Positions 53,701-63,068 are shown, numbered from the stretch's first letter. The stretch is DNA of 64,000 nt from Parasutterella muris (GCF_009767915.1 NZ_WSRP01000001.1:62001-126000), one strand, 5' to 3'. Notes: generated by a model from the letters alone, not told the origin. Program-made: numbers and translations.

Positions 53701-54507
53701 ATGTTAGCGCTGCAGCAAATGATTGAAAACGCTTTTGAACTCAAGCCGGAGCACCTTCCGCCCGAGGTGACCAACTCGGTCGATGAAGTCATCCGCAAGC
53801 TTGAATCCGGAGAACTCCGCGTCGCCGAAAAAATCGACGGCGAATGGGTTACTCATCAGTGGATCAAAAAAGCGGTTCTTCTCAGTTTCAGAATTAATCC
53901 GAACCGCATTATGCGTGCAGGAGACATGAGTTTCTACGACAAGGTCCCGCTTCGCTTCCAAGACTTCAGCGCGGACGACTGGGCAAAAACCGGTATCCGC
54001 TGTGTTCCGGGAGCTGTTGTCCGCCAGGGCTCCTATATTGCACCGGGTGTCGTTCTGATGCCGAGTTTTGTCAACATCGGCGCGCACATCGGCGAAAACA
54101 CCATGGTTGACACCTGGTCGACCGTAGGCTCCTGCGCTCAGGTCGGCAAGAACTGCCACCTCTCCGGCGGTGTCGGCATCGGCGGCGTTCTCGAGCCGCT
54201 TCAGGCCGGTCCTACCATCATTGAGGACAACTGCTTTATCGGCGCGCGCAGCGAAATTGTTGAAGGCGTCGTCGTGGAAGCCAACTCTGTTATTTCAATG
54301 GGTGTTTTCATCGGACAAAGCACGAAGATTTACGACCGCACCACCGGTGAAATCTTCCGCGGCAGAGTTCCCTCAGGCTCTGTTGTCGTCCCGGGAAGTC
54401 TTCCCTCTAAAGACGGCAAGTACAACCTGAACTGCGCCGTGATCGTCAAACGCGTTGACGAAAAGACACGCTCCAAGACCAGCATCAACGAACTGCTGCG
54501 TTCATAA
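53701..54507 (+). CDS. dapD: Tetrahydrodipicolinate N-succinyltransferase
   Basis: 268 residues, typical (about 274). N-terminal helical domain, left-handed beta-helix of hexapeptide repeats (about 105-235; [22 protein letters not shown]) and C-terminal [14 protein letters not shown]. It makes the succinylated intermediate that DapC transaminates. AAGGA precedes the ATG. A UUCG-loop terminator follows. Confidence 0.97.
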   Translation: MLALQQMIENAFELKPEHLPPEVTNSVDEVIRKLESGELRVAEKIDGEWVTHQWIKKAVLLSFRINPNRIMRAGDMSFYDKVPLRFQDFSADDWAKTGIRCVPGAVVRQGSYIAPGVVLMPSFVNIGAHIGENTMVDTWSTVGSCAQVGKNCHLSGGVGIGGVLEPLQAGPTIIEDNCFIGARSEIVEGVVVEANSVISMGVFIGQSTKIYDRTTGEIFRGRVPSGSVVVPGSLPSKDGKYNLNCAVIVKRVDEKTRSKTSINELLRS

Positions 54508-54519
54508 TTTTCATTAACG

Positions 54520-54543
54520 AAAGGCAGCTTCGGCTGCCTTTTC
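54520..54543 (+). terminator. Terminator between dapD and dapE
   Basis: AAAGGCAGC - TTCG - GCTGCCTTT followed by TTC: a stable UUCG tetraloop with a short T-tract. Probably a partial terminator, as dapE starts 17 bp later without its own visible promoter. Confidence 0.75.
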
Positions 54544-54559
54544 GCTTACCTGCACACTT

Positions 54560-55702
54560 ATGTCTTACGACGCCATCTCCTTAACCAAATCTCTGATTCA
54601 ATGCCCCTCGGTCACGCCGTCTGACGCCGGCTGCCTGGACATTCTCACAAAAGCGCTCACGGATGCCGGTTTCCAATGCCGAGAAATCAACCGAGGCGAA
54701 ACGAAAAACCTTTGGGCCAAAATCGGCGCTTCTCAGCCGTCCATTTTGTTTTGCGGTCATGTCGATGTCGTTCCTGCAGGAAGCGCCCCTTGGAAATTCC
54801 CGCCCTTTGAGCCGACGGAATCCGAAGGATATCTGTACGGCCGCGGCGCGCAGGATATGAAAACATCGGACGCCGCATTTACTGCTGCCGCCTGCCGCTT
54901 TGTCCTAGAGTATCCGAACTTTAACGGAAGCATCTCCTTTCTAATCACCTCGGACGAGGAAGGTGACGGGCGTGACGGAACCAAATTCGCGCTTGAAGCG
55001 CTGATGAAGACGGAAGAAGCACCGATGTGCTGCATCGTGGGAGAGCCGAGCTGCTCGGTAAAACTCGGAGACACCATAAAAAACGGTCGAAGAGGCTCTC
55101 TCAACGGAAAACTGATCCTGAAGGGTATCCAAGGGCATGTCGCCTATCCGGAAAAAGTTAAAAATCCGATTCATATGGTCGGTCCGCTCATCAGCCGTCT
55201 TTCTTCAGAAGTTTGGGATGAAGGCTTCGGACCTTTCCCTCCGACGTCGTTCCAAATCAGCAACATTCACGCGGGCACGGGAGCGGTCAACGTGGTCCCG
55301 CCCGTCTGCGAAATCACGTTTAACATTCGCTACAACCCTGCGCACACGGCCAAATCTTTAGAAGAAAAGATCGAATCCATCTGCCGCGGACTTGGTCTTG
55401 ACTATTCCGTCGCGTGGCAGGAAAGCGCGGAACCGTTTTTTGCTCAGGGCACATTCCTGACCAGCAGACTCTCTAAAGCGATTACCGCCGTTACCGGTAT
55501 TGAGCCGGTGCTGTCGACTTCCGGCGGAACCAGCGACGGACGTTTTGTGAAAAATTGGTGCCCGGATATAGTTGAATTCGGTCCCACGAACGACAGAATC
55601 CATAAAATTGACGAACGTGTCGAACTTTCTCAAATTTCCGATTTAGCGGAAATTTACTATCAAACACTGAGAAATATATTTTTGGACCAAACTCATGAGT
55701 GA
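54560..55702 (+). CDS. dapE: Succinyl-diaminopimelate desuccinylase
   Basis: 380 residues, M20 di-zinc peptidase family. Metal motifs: FCGHVDVVPAG (His, Asp), GRGAQDMKTSDAAF (Asp), TSDEEGDGRDGTKF (catalytic Glu pair), and the C-terminal GPTNDRIHKIDERV (His). It releases LL-DAP from the succinylated intermediate. Overlaps prmB by 8 bp. Confidence 0.97.
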   Translation: MSYDAISLTKSLIQCPSVTPSDAGCLDILTKALTDAGFQCREINRGETKNLWAKIGASQPSILFCGHVDVVPAGSAPWKFPPFEPTESEGYLYGRGAQDMKTSDAAFTAAACRFVLEYPNFNGSISFLITSDEEGDGRDGTKFALEALMKTEEAPMCCIVGEPSCSVKLGDTIKNGRRGSLNGKLILKGIQGHVAYPEKVKNPIHMVGPLISRLSSEVWDEGFGPFPPTSFQISNIHAGTGAVNVVPPVCEITFNIRYNPAHTAKSLEEKIESICRGLGLDYSVAWQESAEPFFAQGTFLTSRLSKAITAVTGIEPVLSTSGGTSDGRFVKNWCPDIVEFGPTNDRIHKIDERVELSQISDLAEIYYQTLRNIFLDQTHE

Positions 55703-56585
55703 TAAAACATCTTCGCTGACCACCATACGCGATTTCATTCGCTATGCGTCGACCCGCCTTTTCGAGTCTGAGGCCACATTCAGTCACGGATATGACGATC
55801 CCATTCAGGAAGCGTCTTTTCTTGTGCTGCGTTCGCTGCATATTCCGCTGGAGTATGAACAGAAGTTTTTAGACGCTTCTCTGACGAGCAATGAGCGCGA
55901 GATGCTTCTGAACAACATCTCCAGAAGATGTGATGATTTGGAGCCTACCGCTTACATTGTCCACGAATGGTGGTTAGTCGGCTACCGGTTCTACGTGGAT
56001 GAACGCGTATTGATTCCACGGAGCTTTATCGCCGAAATGATCGAAGATCGATTTGAAGGAATTGTGGAAGATCCGCTCAATGTCAAGCATGTTTTGGATC
56101 TGTGCACCGGCTCCGGATGTCTTGCCATCATGCTTGCCGATCTTTTTCCCAATGCCGAAGTTGACGCCGCAGACATTAGCCCGGACGCCTTGGAGGTCGC
56201 TCAGATCAATATTGAAGAGTATGGATTGGAAAACCGCGTCTTCCCGATGCAAAGCGATGTATTCAGCGGGCTGCAGGGAGCCAAATACGATCTCATTATT
56301 TCCAACCCGCCCTATGTGACACAGAGCGCGATGGAAAGTCTGCCGGCCGAATACTGTCACGAGCCCGCGCTTGCGCTTGAAGCGGGAGAAGACGGAATGG
56401 ATGTCATCCAAAAGATCATGGATCAGGCCAAAGAGCACCTCTGCGATAATGGCGTCCTCATTATTGAGCTTGGGGACAATTCGGACTTCTTTAAAGCCCG
56501 CTTCCCTGATCTTCCCGTGCAATGGATCAAAACATCGGGAGGAGACGAACAAGTCTTTCTCATTAAAAAAGAACAAGTTCCGTAA
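55695..56585 (+). CDS. prmB: Ribosomal protein L3 glutamine methyltransferase PrmB
   Basis: 296 residues. N-terminal helical domain, then a SAM-binding Rossmann domain: VLDLCTGSGCLAIMLADLFP, the catalytic NPPYV, and ALALEAGEDGMDVI. The sequence DEPVL-like start of the domain is seen as DERVLIPRSFIAEMIEDRF, which fits PrmB over PrmC. Overlaps dapE (8 bp) and the ABC-F gene (1 bp). Confidence 0.93.
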   Translation: MSDKTSSLTTIRDFIRYASTRLFESEATFSHGYDDPIQEASFLVLRSLHIPLEYEQKFLDASLTSNEREMLLNNISRRCDDLEPTAYIVHEWWLVGYRFYVDERVLIPRSFIAEMIEDRFEGIVEDPLNVKHVLDLCTGSGCLAIMLADLFPNAEVDAADISPDALEVAQINIEEYGLENRVFPMQSDVFSGLQGAKYDLIISNPPYVTQSAMESLPAEYCHEPALALEAGEDGMDVIQKIMDQAKEHLCDNGVLIIELGDNSDFFKARFPDLPVQWIKTSGGDEQVFLIKKEQVP

Positions 56586-58483
56586 TGCTGAAACTACAGA
56601 ATTTATCTCTGACTCGCGGAGTCAGAGTCCTTTACAAAGGTGTTAATTTAACGGCTTCCGACGGAGAAAGAGTCGGTTTGGTCGGTCCAAACGGCTCCGG
56701 AAAATCGACGCTGTTTGCCGCTATCCTCTCAGAGCTCTCGCCCGAGGACGGTGACATCCTCGCGCCAGCTCCCATTCGAATCAGTCATGTCGCTCAGCGC
56801 ATTTTAGAAACTGACTCTCAGGCTCTGCAGTTTGTCCTGGGAGGTCATCAGCCGCTGATGGAAGCCAAAGCGGCTCTGAAGAAGGCGGAAGAGTCTTCTG
56901 ATGACATCGCTTATGCGACCGCACTTTCTCAGCTTGCGGAAATTAATGAAGGCGCGGTCGTTGCTGAAGCCGAAGAGATTCTCTGCGGTCTTGGTTTTAA
57001 GCCGTCTGACTCCCAAAGAAAGGTCTCCGAATTTTCGGGCGGATGGCGCAACCGACTGGCATTAGCTCGAGCGCTGATGAAACCCTCGGATTTGCTGCTT
57101 CTTGACGAACCGACCAACCATTTGGATATCGATTCCGTCATTTGGCTGGAGAACTTTCTGAAGCACATTCATTCGACAGTCATTGTGATTTCGCATGACC
57201 GAGAGTTTCTTGACAGTGTTTCCAGAACAATCTGGGCTATTGAAGACGGAACCATCAATCGTTATTCCGGAAATTTCAGTCAGTATGAGCTCGCAAGAGC
57301 TGAAAAAATCAAGCTTCAGCAAGCTGCGGCAAAGGCTTATGAAGCCACGGCTTCTCACCTGCAGGCCTACATTGATCGATTCCGCTACAAAGCGACCAAA
57401 GCCAAGCAGGCTCAGTCCCGCATCAAGATGCTTGAAAAACTGAAGAAGGTCGCTCCTCTTCATTCCACCTACCAGTGGTCCTTTCATTTTCGTGAACCGG
57501 AGAAGATTCCTCAGCACCTGATTCACGCAGAGGAGCTTGACTGCGGATATCCCGACAAAAAGATTCTGACGAACGTTAAGTGTGTGATTTCAGCAGGCGC
57601 TCGCATCGGAGTCTTAGGTGTCAACGGTGCGGGTAAATCAACCCTCATTAAAACGCTCATCGGCGCGCTCAAGCCGCTCTCCGGTGAAATTCGCTACGGC
57701 AACGGCCTCATCATCGGCTATTTCGCGCAGCATCAGCTTGACGATCTTCGGGATGATGAAACCGCGCTTCAGCATTTAGCTCGCGTCGCTCCGCCCAATA
57801 CACGAGAACAAGAGCTTCGTGATTATCTCGGAGGCTTCAAGTTTTCCGGTGAGATGGCAACGGCCCTGGTCGGCCCGATGTCCGGAGGCGAGAAAGCGCG
57901 TCTTTCTCTTGCGCTTTTGTCTTGGTCAAAGCCGAACCTTTTGGTTTTTGACGAACCGACAAACCACCTGGACATGGCGACGAGAGACGCGCTCACTGAA
58001 GCGCTCTCTTCCTACGGCGGAGCTGTGCTTTTGGTTTCACATGACCGCCATTTGCTTCGCGCCTGCTGCGACGAGCTGTGGCTGGTTCATGACGGGGCGC
58101 TGACGGAGTTCCATGGCGACCTGGATGACTATGCGGAATTTGTTCTGCGTGACAAACAGGAGAAGAAGAACGCCGGCAAACCGGAAGAGAAAGCTGTAGT
58201 CAGCCGTAAAGAACAGCGCAGAAACGACGCGCAGGAAAGGCAAAGAATCGCGGCTCTGTCCAGACCCATTAAAAAAGAGCTTGAAAAAGTTGAGAAGAAG
58301 CTCGAAAAGCTTTCTGCAGAAAAGAAAACTCTTGATGCAAAGCTTGCGGACACAGATTTCTATCAGGGCAACCAAGATGAAGTTGCAGTCTGTCTGAAAA
58401 AGCACGGAGAGCTTTCTGCCGAGATTGATGAACTTGAAGCCAAATGGCTCGATTTATCCGAGCAACTTCAAGACATCAGTTAA
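56585..58483 (+). CDS. ABC-F family ATPase (YheS-like)
   Basis: 632 residues with two ABC domains and no membrane segments. First Walker A GPNGSGKST and signature SEFSGGWRNR; second Walker A GVNGAGKST and signature MSGGEKARLS; DEPTNHLD after each. The linker (about 240-310) is the ABC-F tRNA-interaction motif, and the C-terminus (about 520-632) is a charged coiled coil (KKELEKVEKKLEKLSAEK). Closest in layout to YheS/Uup ribosome-associated factors. Last gene of dapC-dapD-dapE-prmB-abcF. Confidence 0.93.
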   Translation: MLKLQNLSLTRGVRVLYKGVNLTASDGERVGLVGPNGSGKSTLFAAILSELSPEDGDILAPAPIRISHVAQRILETDSQALQFVLGGHQPLMEAKAALKKAEESSDDIAYATALSQLAEINEGAVVAEAEEILCGLGFKPSDSQRKVSEFSGGWRNRLALARALMKPSDLLLLDEPTNHLDIDSVIWLENFLKHIHSTVIVISHDREFLDSVSRTIWAIEDGTINRYSGNFSQYELARAEKIKLQQAAAKAYEATASHLQAYIDRFRYKATKAKQAQSRIKMLEKLKKVAPLHSTYQWSFHFREPEKIPQHLIHAEELDCGYPDKKILTNVKCVISAGARIGVLGVNGAGKSTLIKTLIGALKPLSGEIRYGNGLIIGYFAQHQLDDLRDDETALQHLARVAPPNTREQELRDYLGGFKFSGEMATALVGPMSGGEKARLSLALLSWSKPNLLVFDEPTNHLDMATRDALTEALSSYGGAVLLVSHDRHLLRACCDELWLVHDGALTEFHGDLDDYAEFVLRDKQEKKNAGKPEEKAVVSRKEQRRNDAQERQRIAALSRPIKKELEKVEKKLEKLSAEKKTLDAKLADTDFYQGNQDEVAVCLKKHGELSAEIDELEAKWLDLSEQLQDIS

Positions 58484-58898
58484 CTTTATTTTTGGGCACG
58501 ACGGGAACCTGAAGCACGTCAACGCCCTCTTCTCTCAATTGCTCCACTTCTTCCTGAGAGGCCGTACCAGAAATCACTCTTTCCTCGGCCTCTCCTCTTT
58601 TAATAGCAAGCGCTTCGTCAGCAAATTTATCTCCGACATATTCGCTGTCGTCCAAGATTTTGTGAATGGCCTTAAAAAGATCGCTGAGACTATCCAACGA
58701 CTCACTGTTTTTCACTTCATCGGCGGCCTGAGTTTTCACGTGCGGCGCAGAGAGGGCGCGCTTCACCTCTGAAGACCCGCAGACAGGACAGGTAAACAAG
58801 CCGGCCTTTTTCTGCTTTTCAAAGTCTTCTTCACTACCGACCATTGCTTCGAATGTATGGCCGTTAACGCAGGCGAAATTAAAGACCTTCAGTGCCAT
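58476..58898 (-). CDS. DUF1178 zinc-ribbon-like protein
   Basis: 140 residues. N-terminal MALKVFNFACVNGHTFE and a second Cys pair FTCPVCGSSEVKRALSAP suggest a zinc ribbon; the remainder is helical with EEAEERVISGTASQEEVEQL-type conservation seen in DUF1178 (read here as GEAEERVISGTAS). Function unknown, common in proteobacteria. Convergent with the ABC-F gene, overlapping it by 8 bp. Confidence 0.85.
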   Translation of the reverse strand: MALKVFNFACVNGHTFEAMVGSEEDFEKQKKAGLFTCPVCGSSEVKRALSAPHVKTQAADEVKNSESLDSLSDLFKAIHKILDDSEYVGDKFADEALAIKRGEAEERVISGTASQEEVEQLREEGVDVLQVPVVPKNKVN

Positions 58899-59170
58899 AG
58901 TATTTTTAAAACTCCATCTCTATATTCAGATTATTGCAAAAAATTCTCTGTTATGCAGTAATTCTTAAAGACAATAAATGGAATATAACTTAATGTTTTC
59001 CCATATAATTTTCAGACTAACTTGAAGTGATTTATAACTTTGGATTGATATTCATTACAAATACACTCAAAACAAGTGAGATATTGCCTAATTACTCGGG
59101 CGATTCGCAGTGTCTGCTACATTCTTTTACTTCCTTTTTCTGCAAATTCAAAAAAATTTGCGGGTGTCGT
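58899..59170. other. AT-rich gap before the tRNA cluster
   Basis: About 270 bases with no open frame of note and no clear hairpin. It holds the upstream regions of the DUF1178 gene and of the tRNA promoter. Confidence 0.5.
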
Positions 59171-59199
59171 TTGACAACATAGAAATCCACCTGTATAGT
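59171..59199 (+). promoter_or_regulatory. Strong sigma70 promoter of the tRNA-Gly/Cys cluster
   Basis: TTGACA - 17 bp - TATAGT: perfect -35, optimal spacing and 5/6 -10, ending 12 bp before the first tRNA. Confidence 0.9.
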
Positions 59200-59211
59200 T
59201 CAACTCCTGTC

Positions 59212-59287
59212 GCGGGAGTAGCTCAGTTGGTAGAGCGCAACCTTGCCAAGGTTGAGGTCGCGAGTTCGAGACTCGTCTCCCGCTCCA
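59212..59287 (+). tRNA. tRNA-Gly (GCC), copy 1
   Basis: 76 nt with encoded CCA. Acceptor GCGGGAG / CTCCCGC, anticodon loop TTGCCAA, T-loop TTCGAGA. All arms pair. Confidence 0.97.
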
Positions 59288-59299
59288 ATAATTTTTGTT

Positions 59300-59373
59300 G
59301 GCGCGATAGCAAAGCGGCTATGCAGCGGATTGCAAATCCGTTTAGAGCGGTTCGACTCCGCTTCGCGCCTCCA
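59300..59373 (+). tRNA. tRNA-Cys (GCA)
   Basis: 74 nt with encoded CCA. Acceptor GGCGCGA / TCGCGCC, anticodon stem GCGGA / TCCGT around TTGCAAA, T-arm AGCGG / CCGCT. Confidence 0.97.
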
Positions 59374-59379
59374 GTGAAT

Positions 59380-59455
59380 GCGGGAGTAGCTCAGTTGGTA
59401 GAGCGCAACCTTGCCAAGGTTGAGGTCGCGAGTTCGAGACTCGTCTCCCGCTCCA
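59380..59455 (+). tRNA. tRNA-Gly (GCC), copy 2
   Basis: Identical in sequence to copy 1. It begins the first 130-bp tandem unit. Confidence 0.97.
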
Positions 59456-59509
59456 CAAAAACAAAAAATTAGTGTACAATTCGGTCTTCGTTGTTGATCA
59501 GCGATGAAT

Positions 59510-59585
59510 GCGGGAGTAGCTCAGTTGGTAGAGCGCAACCTTGCCAAGGTTGAGGTCGCGAGTTCGAGACTCGTCTCCCGCTCCA
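59510..59585 (+). tRNA. tRNA-Gly (GCC), copy 3
   Basis: Identical to copies 1, 2 and 4; preceded and followed by the same 54-bp spacer. Confidence 0.97.
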
Positions 59586-59639
59586 CAAAAACAAAAAATT
59601 AGTGTACAATTCGGTCTTCGTTGTTGATCAGCGATGAAT

Positions 59640-59715
59640 GCGGGAGTAGCTCAGTTGGTAGAGCGCAACCTTGCCAAGGTTGAGGTCGCGAGTTCGAGAC
59701 TCGTCTCCCGCTCCA
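59640..59715 (+). tRNA. tRNA-Gly (GCC), copy 4
   Basis: Identical to the other copies; followed by the cluster's terminator. Confidence 0.97.
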
Positions 59716-59722
59716 ATTTTTT

Positions 59723-59746
59723 GCGAGCCTAATGCTTGCTTTTTTT
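59723..59746 (+). terminator. Terminator of the tRNA cluster
   Basis: GCGAGC / GCTTGC with one G-T pair and a 5-base loop, followed by TTTTTTT. Confidence 0.85.
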
Positions 59747-59769
59747 GTATCTACAGAATCCAATCCGCG

Positions 59770-59862
59770 GCCCGGAAGTCCTTCCGGGCTCAAGCCGAAG
59801 CGTCTCTCTTCGGCTCTGTCCTTTTCAAACGGATAAAAGTTAAGCGGCCTATTTAAGGCCGC
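59770..59862. other. Three consecutive hairpins downstream of DUF853
   Basis: GCCCGGAAG / CTTCCGGGC (59770-59789), AGCCGAAG / CTTCGGCT (59793-59815) and GCGGCCT / AGGCCGC (59844-59862). The last, 20 bp after the DUF853 stop, could be its terminator; T-runs are poor on both strands. The others could be transcript-end or processing structures. Confidence 0.5.
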
Positions 59863-59882
59863 CTGTGCATCGGTTTTGCGAC

Positions 59883-61400
59883 TTACTTTTTCAAAAGTGA
59901 ACCAAGAATACCTCTAAGCATCCGTTCACCGCTTTGGCGAACTACCTTCTCAAGTATTCCTTCTCTATGGCCTCCGCGGGGGCCGGTTGAGCCAAGAAGT
60001 ATGTCTTTCATCTTACCGAGCAGGACATCGGTCACACCGTTTCCTTCTGCGCTGTCAGGAGCGCCGGTTCCGTTTGTCGGCGAGGCCGCCGTACTGCCCG
60101 CAGAAGCTGCCTGAGTTCCTCGATCCCTTAATATTTCAAACGCGCTTTCTCTATCAACAGCGTTCTCGTAGACCCCTTTCACAATGGATGTATCCATAAA
60201 AGCCTTTCGTTCTTCCGGCGTGATCGGTCCGATCTGGCTTCCCGGTGCATTTACCCAAACTCTCTGAGTAATTCCCGGTGTGCCGGAAGCATCCAAAAAG
60301 CTTACCAAAGCTTCTCCCACACCCAACTCCTGAATTGCCTGAGCAATGTTGATATTTGGATTAGGCCTCATTGTTTCCGCAACAGCTTTCACCGCTTTTT
60401 GATCTCTAGGTGTAAATGCGCGCAGCGCATGCTGAACACGGTTGCCCAACTGACCAAGGATCTTCTCGGGGATATCTGCAGGGCTCTGCGTCACAAAAAA
60501 GACGCCTACACCCTTAGAACGCACCAGGCGAACAACCTGTTCAACCTTATCGGTCAGCACCTGAGGCGCATCATTAAAGAGCATGTGCGCTTCGTCAAAG
60601 AAAAATACCAACTTCGGTTTATCCAGATCTCCGACCTCGGGCAGGTTTTCGTAAAGTTCGCTTAAGATCCACAAAAGGAATGTTGCATAAAGCTTCGGAG
60701 ATTGCATCAGCTTATCTGCTGCCAGAATATTCACAACTCCTTTACCGTCCACTGTCTGCATTAAGTCGTGGATATCAAGCATCGGTTCGCCGAAGAACTT
60801 ATCAGCGCCCTGCTTTTCAAAAGTCAGGAGGCCTCTTTGAATCGCTCCTATTGATGCGGCGGAGATATTGCCGTACTTGGTTTTGAACTGAGCCGCATTC
60901 TCCCCGACGAACTGAAGCATAGAGCGCAGATCTTTTAGGTCCAGCAGAAGGAGTCCGTTGTCGTCAGCAATCGCAAATACGGCGTTTAAAACGCCCTCCT
61001 GAGTATCGTTAAGTCCCAGCAGACGAGATAAGAGCAAGGGCCCCATATCGCTGATCGTCGCTCGCACCGGAAAGCCCTGCTCACCGAAGACATCCCAAAA
61101 GGTTACAGGGCAGGCGACCGGTACGGGTACATCCAAATGGCGCTTTTCCAGCCGCTGCCGCAGCTTATCCGAAATGACTGCCTCTCTGGCAATACCAGAA
61201 AGATCGCCTTTGATATCGGCAAGGAACACCGGAACGCCCTTCTTGGAGAATGCTTCAGCCAGCACCTGAAGAGAAACGGTTTTACCGGTACCTGTTGCGC
61301 CGGTGATGCAGCCGTGACGGTTTGACATGTTTGTCAGAAGGATTTCGTCCTTGAAGCCTTCGTCAGCACCTGTACGTCCAAATAAGATGTTGTTGTCCAT
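59883..61400 (-). CDS. HerA-like ATPase, DUF853 (YjgR) family
   Basis: 505 residues from ATG 61400, which has GGAGG five bases upstream; ATG 61424, eight codons earlier, is the alternative. Walker [19 protein letters not shown] near the N-terminus, Walker [14 protein letters not shown], sensor-like [31 protein letters not shown] Ser/Ala/Gly-rich linker precedes the C-terminal tail. The family is a helicase/translocase-like hexameric ATPase of unknown role. Its 5' flank is 64 bp (from ATG 61424) from the end of an insertion sequence, which may affect its promoter. Confidence 0.9.
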   Translation of the reverse strand: MDNNILFGRTGADEGFKDEILLTNMSNRHGCITGATGTGKTVSLQVLAEAFSKKGVPVFLADIKGDLSGIAREAVISDKLRQRLEKRHLDVPVPVACPVTFWDVFGEQGFPVRATISDMGPLLLSRLLGLNDTQEGVLNAVFAIADDNGLLLLDLKDLRSMLQFVGENAAQFKTKYGNISAASIGAIQRGLLTFEKQGADKFFGEPMLDIHDLMQTVDGKGVVNILAADKLMQSPKLYATFLLWILSELYENLPEVGDLDKPKLVFFFDEAHMLFNDAPQVLTDKVEQVVRLVRSKGVGVFFVTQSPADIPEKILGQLGNRVQHALRAFTPRDQKAVKAVAETMRPNPNINIAQAIQELGVGEALVSFLDASGTPGITQRVWVNAPGSQIGPITPEERKAFMDTSIVKGVYENAVDRESAFEILRDRGTQAASAGSTAASPTNGTGAPDSAEGNGVTDVLLGKMKDILLGSTGPRGGHREGILEKVVRQSGERMLRGILGSLLKK

Positions 61401-61508
61401 AAATTCCTCCGTTTTCAAAATCATAGTCTGATTCCTCTCAGCAGGCGCTTGAAATGCTTAGATCGGTGAGAGATTTTTCAATGCACTCAGGGCGTACGCA
61501 TGAAACTT

Positions 61509-62915
61509 TTATCCAATAATCCTGGTTAAAGCGTCGAGAGCGATACTGGGAGCATTGAATTGTGCCATGTACCGCTTAACACTCTTTGCTGTTTTACCCG
61601 TGTTGTTTTCTTCCTCTTTCTGCGTCTGCCTAATTACTCCTAGCGCCCATTTATGGAGAAGAGTGCGATTTTGTAGGTAATTTGCGTTCTTGCATTGAGT
61701 TCTGTCTTGAAAGAAATCTACATCTAAGACATAGTGCAAATCATTTTCAATACCCCAGTGACGCCGTACAGACCTCGCGCATTGTTCGGCAATGTGTGTA
61801 TTGAACCAATTTAATGAACAGATGAAATACCTGTCTAAGGAACTAATTTGACCGGTTGTTTTGTCAACAATCTCCGTCGTAGCCTTGATTATGGTTCCTT
61901 CATCTAAGCCGATCCATTTCTTTAAATGATCTGCCTTTAGGGTATTACCCGGTGAAACCGAGATACGACGAGTCTCTATTCGGCCGTGTCCCAGTTCAAT
62001 CTTCTCGATCTCTAAAGTCCGAGTTTCCAATCTATCGACAAAGCACAACTGGATATCGTAATAAAGAGTTTTTTGGTTCTGTTTAACGGCCAAGCAGTAA
62101 TCGGCACCTTGTTCAATCAGCTTTGCCGCAAATTTCTCTTGAGTATGAAGAGCATCGGCCGTGACAATGCTGCCTCTTAAATCTAATCCTTCAACCATGT
62201 CGGCGGCGTAGGTTATTTCGTTATGTTTTTCTCCGATTAGTTTTTGTCCAAGAGCTATTCCATTATCCGTATCGTAGAAAGTAAGAATGTACTTGCCGTT
62301 CTTTTGTGTCGAGTTTTTTGAGGCCCGAACTGCCTGCCCGTCAACCGCAACAACCCTAGAGGTAAATTTATGCAAGAGCGGCTTAACCAGTTTGCTATAG
62401 AAGCTTTGGAACTGATCCGGATCAATAAGCATTAGAAGGCGGCGAACCGTGTCATAAGAAATATCTTGTTTTGGGAAGTCTTCAAAGATTGACTCGAGGG
62501 CAGGACGGTTATTTTTCCAATAGTCTGCGATTTGAACACAATTGGTCTGGCCGGAAAGTGAGCAAAGTAGAGCAGCCAAATAAACATAGGCAAGAGGGTA
62601 CTGTACCTTGCCCTTCTGACGAAGGTCTGTTATTTCGGAATCAACAAGTTTACGGGGCTTTTCTACTACAGTTGTTTTTGTTTCCGCGGCCTCGCGTTTC
62701 AACGATTTGAGCTCTTGACTCATCAGGTAACTTTTCGCGTAGGTAAAAACTCCATCAACGACGGTACCTACTTGCACTCTTTTTTCTTTGGAACGTTTTG
62801 CTTCTTTGCTGTAGTAGTAAGAAGATTTGAAGACATAAAACCGTTTTTGTTTTTCATTCCAATTAACTCTGCATCCTTTGGGAATGAGCGCAAGGATCGA
62901 ATCGTCAGCCTTCAT
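61509..62915 (-). CDS. ISAs1-family transposase
   Basis: 468 residues, longer than the usual 330-380. The first 100 residues or so are an added basic domain (NEKQKRFYVFKSSYYYSKEAKRSKEK); then come the ISAs1 DDE core: VVAVDGQAVRASKN (first Asp), IVTADALHTQEKFA (second Asp) and RRHWGIENDLHYVLDVDFFQD (Glu). No frameshift or stop. ATG 62915 has GGGGG upstream. It lies wholly inside the IS bounded by 61488 and 63041. Confidence 0.93.
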   Translation of the reverse strand: MKADDSILALIPKGCRVNWNEKQKRFYVFKSSYYYSKEAKRSKEKRVQVGTVVDGVFTYAKSYLMSQELKSLKREAAETKTTVVEKPRKLVDSEITDLRQKGKVQYPLAYVYLAALLCSLSGQTNCVQIADYWKNNRPALESIFEDFPKQDISYDTVRRLLMLIDPDQFQSFYSKLVKPLLHKFTSRVVAVDGQAVRASKNSTQKNGKYILTFYDTDNGIALGQKLIGEKHNEITYAADMVEGLDLRGSIVTADALHTQEKFAAKLIEQGADYCLAVKQNQKTLYYDIQLCFVDRLETRTLEIEKIELGHGRIETRRISVSPGNTLKADHLKKWIGLDEGTIIKATTEIVDKTTGQISSLDRYFICSLNWFNTHIAEQCARSVRRHWGIENDLHYVLDVDFFQDRTQCKNANYLQNRTLLHKWALGVIRQTQKEEENNTGKTAKSVKRYMAQFNAPSIALDALTRIIG

Positions 62916-62937
62916 CGATAACCCCCAGTCTTATTTA

Positions 62938-62962
62938 ATAAACGTATATATTATACGTTTAT
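62938..62962. promoter_or_regulatory. 25-bp palindrome overlapping the transposase -10
   Basis: ATAAACGTATA - TAT - TATACGTTTAT, perfect 11-bp arms, covering the transposase -10 element. A likely operator for transposase or host repressor binding. Confidence 0.5.
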
Positions 62963-62977
62963 ATTTAAAAAAGTCAA
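62950..62977 (-). promoter_or_regulatory. Transposase promoter
   Basis: Minus strand TTGACT - 16 bp - TATAAT, 35 bp before the transposase ATG; perfect -10 and 5/6 -35. Confidence 0.75.
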
Positions 62978-63068
62978 CAGATTTTGCCGACTTTTTAATG
63001 AGTTAGATAATTATTTTACGGTTTTTCAAACGCTCGCCCTGCGATGCACTTAAAAAAATTGAAGCCAC

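Larger units (their letters stand above)
59380..59639. repeat. Exact 130-bp tandem duplication (tRNA-Gly plus spacer)
   Basis: Unit 59380-59509 and unit 59510-59639 are identical, each a 76-bp tRNA-Gly plus a 54-bp spacer. The spacer holds TACAAT with TCCACA 17 bp upstream, so each copy may carry a weak promoter of its own. Confidence 0.93.
61488..63041 (-). mobile_element. Complete ISAs1-family insertion sequence, 1554 bp
   Basis: Terminal inverted repeats: left CAGGGCGTACGCATGAAAC (61488-61506) and right, read inward, CAGGGCGAGCGTTTGAAAA (63041-63023), 14 of 19 identical. Flanks are CAATGCACT (61479-61487) and CGATGCACT (63042-63050), a probable 9-bp target duplication with one change. ISAs1-family elements usually end in CAGGG and make 8-10 bp duplications. 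The single gene is intact, so the element may still be mobile. Confidence 0.85.

Noticed and set aside
59599-59793. 64-codon minus-strand frame across tRNA-Gly copy 4
   Set aside because: It is antisense to a tRNA gene and its terminator.
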